Positions 1 through 5,289 of a stretch of 6,432 nucleotides of DNA are shown here, piece after piece (within the stretch, counting starts at the first letter, position 1; each line of letters starts with the position of its first letter). The position numbers were made by a program, and so were the translations under genes. The notes under the pieces were generated by a model. That model had not been told where the DNA came from. It saw only the letters and a program-made list of their open reading frames with translations, and did no database searches. Location of the stretch: contig JAQTMD010000091.1 of assembly GCA_028714595.1 (NCBI GenBank), positions 1 to 6,432 on the forward strand, in the 5' to 3' direction. The DNA is from Candidatus Omnitrophota bacterium. GTDB taxonomy: Bacteria; Omnitrophota; Gorgyraeia; Gygaellales; Profunditerraquicolaceae.

Positions 1-132
1 CTCCTGGATCAGGACGTTGCGCAGGGAGATGCCTTTCTCCTTCTGGATCGCCAGCGCCCGGTCAAGCTTCTCCTGCGTGACCAGCTTGTTGGTAAGCAAA
101 AGCTCTATGAGATTGTCTTTTAATCCCTTCAT
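1..132 (-). CDS. N-terminus of a third MshEN-type (GspE/PilB-like) protein, partial
   Basis: The reverse complement opens with ATG at 132-130 and stays open to the window edge, giving 44 codons. A GAGG Shine-Dalgarno lies five bases before the ATG, and the gene starts ten bases after the stop of the ATPase gene, so the two are probably co-transcribed. The peptide begins MKGLKDNLIELLLTNKLVTQ, aligning without gaps to the start of the upstream ATPase (MVSLKDRLTEIFIKNKLLTQ). This is the MshEN (T2SSE N-terminal) helical module. As in that ATPase, the conserved glycines of the cyclic-di-GMP motif are replaced (I9, K16, R38), so nucleotide binding is doubtful. Whether the rest is a second AAA+ ATPase or a short adaptor cannot be seen. 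The start and domain are well supported; the full product is not. Confidence 0.8.
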   Translation of the reverse strand, partial: MKGLKDNLIELLLTNKLVTQEKLDRALAIQKEKGISLRNVLIQE

Positions 133-142
133 ACCTGCCTCA

Positions 143-1849
143 TTAATCGTCCGGAGCGGTGATGCGCACTACTTCCTCCAGGGACGTCAGGCCGGCGAGC
201 GCCGCGCGCACGCCGTCTTCCCGCAGCGTCTTCATCCCCTCTTTGCGCGCCTGCTGCTTGATGATGTGTTCCTGCGCCCGGTTCAGGATAAGCTCTCGCA
301 CAGCCGGCGTAAGAATGAGCAGCTCTCCGAGGCTGACCCTGCCGCTGTAGCCGAGGTTAAGGCACCGGGGACACCCTTTGCCGCGGAAAAACTTCGGCTT
401 TGAAGCGGCATCCACGCGGATGCGCAGGGAATCCAGGACATCCTGGCTCATCTTTTGTTCTTCTTTGCAGTACTGGCAGACCTTGCGTACCAGCCGCTGC
501 GACAGGATGCAGATGACCGCGGAATCGATGAGGAACGGCTCCACGCCCATATTGATCAGCCGGACGATCGAGCCGCACGCGGTGGTCGTGTGTATCGTAG
601 AAAGCACCAGATGCCCCGTCAGGGCGCTCTTGATCGCGATATCCACGGTATCGAAATCACGGATCTCGCCGATCATTATGATGTTGGGATCCTGCCGCAG
701 GATGGAACGCAGGGCAGCCCCGAAGGTAAGCCCTACGTCGGTGCGCACCGAGACCTGGTTGATGCCTTCCAGCTGATACTCGACCGGGTCTTCGACGGTG
801 ACGATGTTCTTCTGGGGGCTGTCCACGTATTTGAGCAGCGAATACAGGGTCGTTGTCTTTCCCGATCCCGTGGGGCCGCAGACCACCATCATGCCGTGGG
901 GCAGCTTTGCCAGTTTCTTCATCTCCGCCACTACCGGCTCGCTGAAACCCAGCCGGTCGACGTCGAGCATCGCCTGAGTTTTATCAAGGATGCGGATGGC
1001 AACTTTCTCGCCGAAACTCGACGGCAGGATGGATACGCGAAAATCGACCTCCTTACCGGAGACCTTTGCCTTGAACCTGCCGTCCTGGGGCAGGCGGTGC
1101 TCGGCGATGTCCAACAGCGACATGACCTTGACGCGGGAGACGATCGAGGCGTGCATGTTCTTGGGCGGCGTCTGCGCCTCCTGCAGGATCCCGTCGACGC
1201 GGAAGCGCACGCGCACTTTTTTCTCGAACGGCTCGATGAGGATATCCGAGGCCTTCTTGTTTACCGCTTCTTCCAGGATGTAGTCGGTCACCTTGACCGT
1301 CGGCGCGTCTTCCGGCGACCTGCCCAGGTCACCCTCGGACACGGCCTCTTCCCTGACGAGTTCGATGGAAGCGGACGACATCTTTTTGACGAGGTCGTTG
1401 ATGATCTCCTTGGTGGTGTCCGGGTACGACGTCTCGATGGTGGCGATGATGTCCTGGCTGGAGGAGATGATGGGGTTAATCTTAAAACCGGTGAGGGATT
1501 CGACGTGGTCGATGGCAAAGATGTTCAACGGATCGGCCATGGCAAGGGTGAGGATGTCGCCGATCCTGGATACGGGAAGTATGCGGTACCGGCGGGCGAC
1601 GTCGTAAGGGATCAGCTTGAGCACCTCGGGGTCGACCTTGAAGCGCTTCAGGTCGATCAGCGGAAAATTCAGTCCTTCGCTCAAGACCGTCATCAGGTCC
1701 TGGTCTTTGATGAACTTCAAGGCCACGATGACCTCGCTCAAAGTCCCTCCCTTCTTCTTCTGTTCCTCAAGGGCCTGGGCGAGCTGCTCCTGCGTCAGGA
1801 GCTTGTTCTTGATGAATATCTCGGTGAGACGGTCTTTTAAGGAAACCAT
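143..1849 (-). CDS. GspE/PilB-family type IV pilus / type II secretion assembly ATPase
   Basis: A cytoplasmic hexameric ATPase that powers pilin or pseudopilin assembly at the inner membrane. The protein has 568 residues, a normal full length. Order: MshEN N-domain (about 1-145), a linker, the N2 domain with arginines around VRVRFRVDG (212-220), then the RecA-like motor. Walker A is GPTGSGKT (325-332), the Asp box VEDPVEY (352-358), Walker B IIMIGEIRD (390-398), and the His box around STIHT with H420. A zinc-binding pair of CxxC motifs lies at 458/461 and 493/496, so all catalytic elements are present. In the MshEN region the motif glycines are T9, K16, S38 and K45 and the second glutamine is G59, so cyclic-di-GMP binding is probably lost. 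The start is fixed by the MshEN alignment, but GTATTGCTTTCGACGAAACT before the ATG contains no Shine-Dalgarno. A terminator-like hairpin lies just upstream. Sequence alone does not separate PilB from GspE; no pilin, PilC or secretin gene is visible. Confidence 0.96.
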   Translation of the reverse strand: MVSLKDRLTEIFIKNKLLTQEQLAQALEEQKKKGGTLSEVIVALKFIKDQDLMTVLSEGLNFPLIDLKRFKVDPEVLKLIPYDVARRYRILPVSRIGDILTLAMADPLNIFAIDHVESLTGFKINPIISSSQDIIATIETSYPDTTKEIINDLVKKMSSASIELVREEAVSEGDLGRSPEDAPTVKVTDYILEEAVNKKASDILIEPFEKKVRVRFRVDGILQEAQTPPKNMHASIVSRVKVMSLLDIAEHRLPQDGRFKAKVSGKEVDFRVSILPSSFGEKVAIRILDKTQAMLDVDRLGFSEPVVAEMKKLAKLPHGMMVVCGPTGSGKTTTLYSLLKYVDSPQKNIVTVEDPVEYQLEGINQVSVRTDVGLTFGAALRSILRQDPNIIMIGEIRDFDTVDIAIKSALTGHLVLSTIHTTTACGSIVRLINMGVEPFLIDSAVICILSQRLVRKVCQYCKEEQKMSQDVLDSLRIRVDAASKPKFFRGKGCPRCLNLGYSGRVSLGELLILTPAVRELILNRAQEHIIKQQARKEGMKTLREDGVRAALAGLTSLEEVVRITAPDD

Positions 1850-1883
1850 AGTTTCGTCGAAAGCAATACGCGCCGTGAAAACA

Positions 1884-1937
1884 AAAAGGCAGAAGGTAAA
1901 AGTGCCTCCTACTTTTTACTTTTGCCTTCTGCCTTTT
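1884..1937 (-). terminator. Long hairpin terminator after the stand-alone MshEN gene, built from heptamers
   Basis: Arms 1884-1903 and 1918-1937 are inverted repeats matching at 19 of 20 positions, with a 14-base loop. Read on the minus strand, the 3' arm runs directly into TTTTTGTTTT, the form of a rho-independent terminator, and it begins four bases after the stop codon of the MshEN gene. It would separate that gene from the ATPase gene. The single mismatch (1897/1924) is C-A in minus-strand RNA but a U-G wobble in plus-strand RNA, so the stem is slightly better in the plus direction, where no gene is seen. The stem is longer than most intrinsic terminators and its sequence is heptad-periodic, so it may have originated as a repeat element. 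Confidence 0.75.
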
Positions 1938-1940
1938 ACC

Positions 1941-2384
1941 TTATTTATAATATTTTTCTATCGCATTCCTGATCTCGGACAGGGTGGAGACGAACACCTG
2001 GACGCTGCAGCCGCAGTGCGTCTCGACGTCTTCGATCGCCTTAGCGTTCAAAGGATTTGCCATGACCAGCGTTACGTTGTTGCCGATCCTGTCGATGGGA
2101 ATGAGTCCGTGCGCACGGGCGATCTTGACCGGCACGATAGAGATGACCTCGGGGCTGATCTCGTAATTGGACAGCGGAAGGTACGGAAACCCGTACTGGA
2201 CCGTGAGCGCCTGGGCAATGTCCTCTTCTTTGGCGAATCCCAGTTCGACGAGTATTTCGCCGATCAGACCCTGCCCTTTCTGCTTCTGGACCGTCAACGC
2301 CTTTTCCAGTTGCTGATGATTAATGACGCCGAAATCCATGAGCAACTCGCCTAATTGTTTATTAATGACCTTTTTAAGCGGCAT
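1941..2384 (-). CDS. Stand-alone MshEN-domain protein, putative cyclic-di-GMP receptor
   Basis: A 147-residue protein made of an MshEN/T2SSE N-terminal domain and nothing else: no Walker motif, signal peptide or membrane segment. Two copies of the nucleotide-binding motif are seen. The first (10-33) has LGELL, G19, L26, L30 and Q33; the second (40-63) has IGEIL, G49, I56, L60 and Q63. All four glycines and both glutamines of the family consensus are kept. The arginine that usually precedes LG is Q10 and L40, and the inter-motif spacer is six residues instead of five. The C-terminal half (about 66-145) matches the alpha/beta part of the domain (VTLVMANPLNAKAIEDVE). Known MshEN domains bind cyclic-di-GMP and control pilus or secretion ATPases; action on the neighbouring ATPase is inference. 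The gene appears monocistronic: good promoter upstream, hairpin terminator downstream, and only a weak Shine-Dalgarno (GTAGAGAATCGT before ATG). Confidence 0.9.
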   Translation of the reverse strand: MPLKKVINKQLGELLMDFGVINHQQLEKALTVQKQKGQGLIGEILVELGFAKEEDIAQALTVQYGFPYLPLSNYEISPEVISIVPVKIARAHGLIPIDRIGNNVTLVMANPLNAKAIEDVETHCGCSVQVFVSTLSEIRNAIEKYYK

Positions 2385-2410
2385 ACGATTCTCTACGGGT
2401 TAGATACCTG

Positions 2411-2439
2411 ATTATACAATGTATCTTATTTAAAGGCAA
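2411..2439 (-). promoter_or_regulatory. Sigma-70-like promoter for the stand-alone MshEN gene
   Basis: On the minus strand TTGCCT (2439-2434, four of six consensus bases) is followed by exactly 17 bases and TATAAT (2416-2411, six of six). Transcription would start near 2404, about 20 bases before the ATG at 2384. It lies in a short AT-rich patch between GC-rich surroundings and is the only convincing promoter I see in the window. It implies that the pilus/secretion genes are transcribed separately from the rodA-radical SAM genes. Confidence 0.72.
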
Positions 2440-2458
2440 TGATTTTGTTAATGAGCAG

Positions 2459-2495
2459 ATGGTTTACGAAGCGCCGCAGGCGCGACGTAAACCAT
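2459..2495. repeat. Near-perfect palindromic hairpin, REP-like
   Basis: The 10-base arms ATGGTTTACG (2459-2468) and CGTAAACCAT (2486-2495) are exact inverted repeats. Inside them, after a two-base AA/GA internal loop, GCGCC (2471-2475) pairs with GGCGC (2479-2483) around a GCA loop. In all, 15 base pairs close a three-base loop. No T-run follows on either strand, so it is not a typical intrinsic terminator. It sits 20 bases upstream of the -35 box of the MshEN promoter, so an operator or a REP-type element are alternatives. Confidence 0.7.
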
Positions 2496-2514
2496 AGCGC
2501 CTATCACAATACTC

Positions 2515-2528
2515 TTCGCGTCTGCGAA
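2515..2528. repeat. Short hairpin TTCGC-GTCT-GCGAA
   Basis: A perfect five-base-pair stem with a four-base loop, between the hairpin at 2459-2495 and the stem-loop around the radical SAM stop codon. It is too short to mean much alone; it is listed because three hairpins follow each other within 125 bases. Confidence 0.4.
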
Positions 2529-2532
2529 TTAA

Positions 2533-2583
2533 CTCCCCACATATCGATTTGCGAGCGTTTCAGGCGAGCAAATCAGAGGGGAG
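2533..2583 (-). repeat. Stem-loop overlapping the radical SAM stop codon
   Basis: CTCCCC (2533-2538) pairs with GGGGAG (2578-2583), and GATTTGC (2546-2552) pairs with GCAAATC (2568-2574), so two stacked stems enclose a 15-base loop. The stop codon TGA (2575-2573) lies inside the structure. The downstream flank on the minus strand is GTTAATTCGC, with no T-run, so it would be at most a weak or factor-dependent terminator, or a 3'-end stabiliser for the radical SAM transcript. Confidence 0.45.
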
Positions 2584-4336
2584 CCGGATCCTTGACCTTT
2601 TGGTACTCCTCGACCAGGAAATCGCGGGAAACCCCGGTATCGATGAAATCCCAGGGCAGGAGTTCTTCCAGGGCCTTTTCTTTCAGGTAGAGGCCCGGTT
2701 CGATGCCGCATTGCGAAAATGCCTCAAGCCAGAAGTCAAAACGCAGGTGCTCGCCCCAGGCGTCAAGGCGGCAGCCCTTCCTGAAGGCAGCCTCGATCAC
2801 CGCGGAAAGCCTGCGGTCGCCCCTGCTGAAGACCCCTTCCAGGAAACTCATGGCAGGGTCATGGAAACTTAACCGTATACTGCGATTCCTGTTTTTCTCC
2901 CGGATAGACTGCTGTTTGGCGCGCATGGCATCCTGCTCAAGCATGCCGAACCACTGGAACGCGGTATGCGGTTTCGGGATAAGGGTGTTCACGCTGACAT
3001 TGACCTGGGCCGGCCTCTTGGTTATGCCGCGCCGCAGCTCTGATACGCGGCAAGAAAAATCCAGGATGTCTTCCAGGTCAGTCTCGCTCTCAAAGGGAAG
3101 GCCGATCATGAAATAAAGCTTCACGTGCTGGTAACCCGCACCGAACGCCTGGGCAAGCGTGTTGAAGAATTCCGCTTCGTCGAAATCCTTGCCGATGATA
3201 GAGCGCATCCGCGCTGTGGCAGCTTCAGGGGCAAAAGTCAGGCCGGTCTTCTTGATGGTTGCGATCAGGCCCGCCAGTTCCGAAAGTATGGTCCGGGGCT
3301 TTACCGAAGGGATGGAGACGCTTATCCCTTCGGGCCTGAAACGCTCGATAAGCGGCCGCACGACCTCTGCCAGGCCGGGATAGTCGCTCACCGAAAGCCC
3401 GAGCAGCGACAGCTCTTCATATCCCGTCGCCCGATACAATGCATCGGCCAGCCCGACCACCGACTTCGGCTTCCTGGTACGCAGCGGATAATACTGGCTG
3501 CGGGCCTGGCAGAAACGGCAGCGATTCGGGCAGCCGCGCATGACCTCTAAAGAAAGCCGGTCGTGGACGATGGAAACATTCGGCACGAGCCAGTCAACGG
3601 GGAAAAACGACGCATCAAGATCTCCGATGAACCGCTTCTGCACTTTTTGAGGAACGCCTTTTTCCTTCGGGACAAACGATTCGATGCTTCCATCCGCAGC
3701 ATACGTTACATCGTAGAGCGACGGGACGTACACGCCTTTGACCTGCGACAGGGCAAACAGCAGCTCTTTCCGGGAGACCGCGCCCTTTTTAAAACCCCGC
3801 TCCTGTCTTCTATACTCTTCGAGCGCTTCCAGCACTGCCTCTTCGGCCTCCCCGATAATGACCGCATCGAAAAAATCGGCGACCGGCTCGGGATTGAGCG
3901 CAGCAGGCCCGCCGGCAATGACCAGTGGATGGTGCCGGTCGCGTTGCGCAGTCCTGAGCGGGATCCCTGCCAGCTCAAGCATTGCGAGGATATTGGTATA
4001 ACACAGTTCATAGCCCAGAGAAAAACCGATGATGTCAAAATCAGCCAGCGGCTTCCCGGACTCCAGGGAATACAGGGGCGCCTTCTCTTTCCTCAAAAGC
4101 GCTTCCATATCCGGCGCAGGCGCAAAGCAGCGCTCGCAAACGACATCTGACCGCTCATTGAGAACGCCGTACAGGATGCGCAGGCCGAGGTTGCTCATTC
4201 CCACTTCATACAGGTCCGGAAAACAAAGGCAGAACTTCACGCCGGCCGCATCAAAGTCCTTGCGTGAGACATTCCACTCTTCGCCGATATACTGCCCCGG
4301 CTTCCTCACTCCCAGTAAAAGGTCGTCAGGTAGCAT
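2573..4336 (-). CDS. TIGR03960-type B12-binding-domain radical SAM protein
   Basis: A 587-residue putative radical SAM enzyme whose substrate is not known for the family. The N-terminal part (about 30-190) resembles a B12-binding-like Rossmann domain, with DLYEVGMSNLGLRIL (41-55), IIGFSLGYEL (102-111) and AGGPAALNPEPVADFFDAVIIGEAEEAV (in two stretches, 141-168). The radical SAM core carries RGCPNRCRFCQAR with the cluster cysteines C269, C273 and C276 in CxxxCxxC spacing, followed by FAPEAAT (368-374) and KLYFMIGLP (406-414). The start agrees with the usual family opening (KPGQYIGEEWN), although no Shine-Dalgarno precedes the ATG. In other bacteria this family sits beside rodA and is normally followed by a TIGR03936 (DUF2344) gene and RNase G; here neither follows. 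The gene starts 16 bases after the AT-rich membrane protein gene, so co-transcription is likely. Confidence 0.93.
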   Translation of the reverse strand: MLPDDLLLGVRKPGQYIGEEWNVSRKDFDAAGVKFCLCFPDLYEVGMSNLGLRILYGVLNERSDVVCERCFAPAPDMEALLRKEKAPLYSLESGKPLADFDIIGFSLGYELCYTNILAMLELAGIPLRTAQRDRHHPLVIAGGPAALNPEPVADFFDAVIIGEAEEAVLEALEEYRRQERGFKKGAVSRKELLFALSQVKGVYVPSLYDVTYAADGSIESFVPKEKGVPQKVQKRFIGDLDASFFPVDWLVPNVSIVHDRLSLEVMRGCPNRCRFCQARSQYYPLRTRKPKSVVGLADALYRATGYEELSLLGLSVSDYPGLAEVVRPLIERFRPEGISVSIPSVKPRTILSELAGLIATIKKTGLTFAPEAATARMRSIIGKDFDEAEFFNTLAQAFGAGYQHVKLYFMIGLPFESETDLEDILDFSCRVSELRRGITKRPAQVNVSVNTLIPKPHTAFQWFGMLEQDAMRAKQQSIREKNRNRSIRLSFHDPAMSFLEGVFSRGDRRLSAVIEAAFRKGCRLDAWGEHLRFDFWLEAFSQCGIEPGLYLKEKALEELLPWDFIDTGVSRDFLVEEYQKVKDPAPL

Positions 4337-4352
4337 AATTATCTAAAACAAT

Positions 4353-4973
4353 TTACTCTTGAGGATGTGTAATGTAATGTTTAATCATATTGGTGTTTAT
4401 AGTCTTAATATGGCTGCCCAACAGCTTGTTAGACAAGTACAAGACGATAAGAAGAACGATGATGAGAAAAAGGGATGCCAAATCTTTGTGCAACATAAAA
4501 AAATCCTTAATTTGTATTTTCCACCATTTAGCTGGAAAATATATAAGCAAAGAACAAATGACCGCCAGCCTGATTGCCGAATTTACAGAAAATACGCCCC
4601 ATCTTTTGGTTCCATGATCTCCCAATCTTACATATCTATCTGAGTATTTTGAAAGTCTAAAGGCAGTTGTCAATTTTGTTTCCACAATCTCTTCGGAATC
4701 ACAACACGATAACTCCAGCCTCGCTCTTTCTTCATCAGAAAGACCTTCCTTTATGGATTTATGGATCTGCTCACCTCCCCATCCCAAATAATAGAAAATC
4801 TGAGAAATTACAAAAAATAAATAGCCAACGGGCAAGACGCACGCGACTAAAAAAGGAATATACCCTCCACTTGTTAAATCCTGAATACTGAAGTAATCGT
4901 TGAATAAGAAAGGAAGCAGAAGGAATATCAATGCGAAAGAACCGATCAATCCGTACCTTTCAAACCAATTCAT
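4353..4973 (-). CDS. AT-rich gene for an unrecognised four-span membrane protein
   Basis: I do not recognise this 206-residue protein. Four hydrophobic segments are visible: about 8-25, 38-64, 130-149 and 163-186. The charge pattern suggests both ends and the long middle loop (65-129) are cytoplasmic. That loop is rich in acidic and basic residues, with a CC pair at 90-91 and a segment SDRYVRLGDHGTKRWG (111-126). No catalytic motif is apparent. The ATG at 4973 follows AAGGAGGTG with five bases between GGAGGT and ATG, the strongest Shine-Dalgarno in the window, so start and reality are secure. Two sampled 60-base stretches are 35% and 37% G+C, far below the neighbours, which suggests recent acquisition. 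It lies between rodA and the radical SAM gene in the same orientation. A membrane-associated accessory role or a moron-type passenger gene are both possible. Confidence 0.85.
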   Translation of the reverse strand: MNWFERYGLIGSFALIFLLLPFLFNDYFSIQDLTSGGYIPFLVACVLPVGYLFFVISQIFYYLGWGGEQIHKSIKEGLSDEERARLELSCCDSEEIVETKLTTAFRLSKYSDRYVRLGDHGTKRWGVFSVNSAIRLAVICSLLIYFPAKWWKIQIKDFFMLHKDLASLFLIIVLLIVLYLSNKLLGSHIKTINTNMIKHYITHPQE

Positions 4974-4977
4974 GCTG

Positions 4978-4986
4978 CACCTCCTT
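4978..4986 (-). promoter_or_regulatory. Consensus ribosome binding site of the AT-rich gene
   Basis: The minus strand reads AAGGAGGTG, a nearly full anti-16S match, at ideal spacing from the ATG at 4973. It contrasts with the ATPase and radical SAM genes, which have no recognisable site, and it fixes this start codon. Confidence 0.85.
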
Positions 4987-5052
4987 CTTGATATCTATCT
5001 TCCAGAAAACACGCGACTTCAGGCCTCGGCGGCGGACGGCTTGATTTTGATT

Positions 5053-5270
5053 CGAGTTGATTATGCGGCGATGCTGACGGGTTGTGAGCGTGCATGAGAA
5101 AATTTTTGGCAAATGTGCGCAAGGATTTACGGCGCGGGAGTGCAGGAACTGACGCGCACGGACCATTACTCTAAGAATTCCTGCAACGGACGAGCCGTAA
5201 ACCGCAGCGCACGGCAAAAATTTTCAGCACGCGAGCAACCCGGAAGCATTGCCGTGCAATAATCGAGTCG
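5053..5270. repeat. Large imperfect palindrome downstream of rodA
   Basis: The left arm (5053-5148) and the reverse complement of the right arm (5178-5270) align over almost their whole length around a 29-base centre. My hand alignment gives about 70 identical positions of 89, with a few small gaps. Best-matching blocks are GAAAATTTTTG (5098-5108 with 5215-5225), TTTACGGC (5126-5133 with 5193-5200), TGCAGGAA (5141-5148 with 5178-5185), CGGGTTG (5078-5084 with 5236-5242) and GATTAT (5059-5064 with 5260-5265). It fills most of the 313-base gap between rodA and the AT-rich gene. It could be two diverged head-to-head copies of a mobile repeat, or a long RNA hairpin. No transposase or clear target duplication is visible. 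Confidence 0.75.
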
Positions 5271-5274
5271 AAAC

Positions 5275-5289
5275 AGCGCCGCCCGCGCT
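5275..5289 (-). terminator. Weak hairpin at the rodA stop codon
   Basis: AGCGC (5275-5279) pairs with GCGCT (5285-5289) around a five-base loop, overlapping the rodA TAG and followed on the minus strand only by GTTTCG. The stem is short and the T-run is minimal, so read-through is expected; the site is marginal as a terminator. Confidence 0.25.

Noticed and set aside
455..1840. Open frame of 461 codons on the plus strand opposite the ATPase gene
   Set aside because: It is the antisense shadow of a GC-rich gene with clear motifs; its protein is rich in D, G, R and L with no recognisable domain.
1903..1911. AGGAGG-like ribosome site on the minus strand in the terminator loop
   Set aside because: No start codon with an open frame follows at a usable distance; the ATPase ATG is more than 50 bases away.
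1617..2354. Plus-strand open frame of 245 codons crossing the hairpin and the MshEN gene
   Set aside because: It runs antisense through two supported genes and an inverted repeat, and its composition changes abruptly at each boundary.
2487..2500. GTAAACCATAGCGC resembles GTAAACCGCAGCGC at 5197-5210 (12 of 14), suggesting both gaps carry one repeat family
   Set aside because: A match of this size between two few-hundred-base regions can arise by chance, and the flanks align poorly.
5041..5100. CATAAT on the minus strand as a -10 box for the AT-rich gene
   Set aside because: No acceptable -35 sequence lies 16-18 bases upstream, so a promoter call there is unsupported.
4960..5217. 85-codon minus-strand frame through the palindrome and into the AT-rich gene
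   Set aside because: It lacks a ribosome site, is very basic, and runs over the strong Shine-Dalgarno and start of the next gene. It is probably chance, though a decayed coding fragment cannot be excluded.
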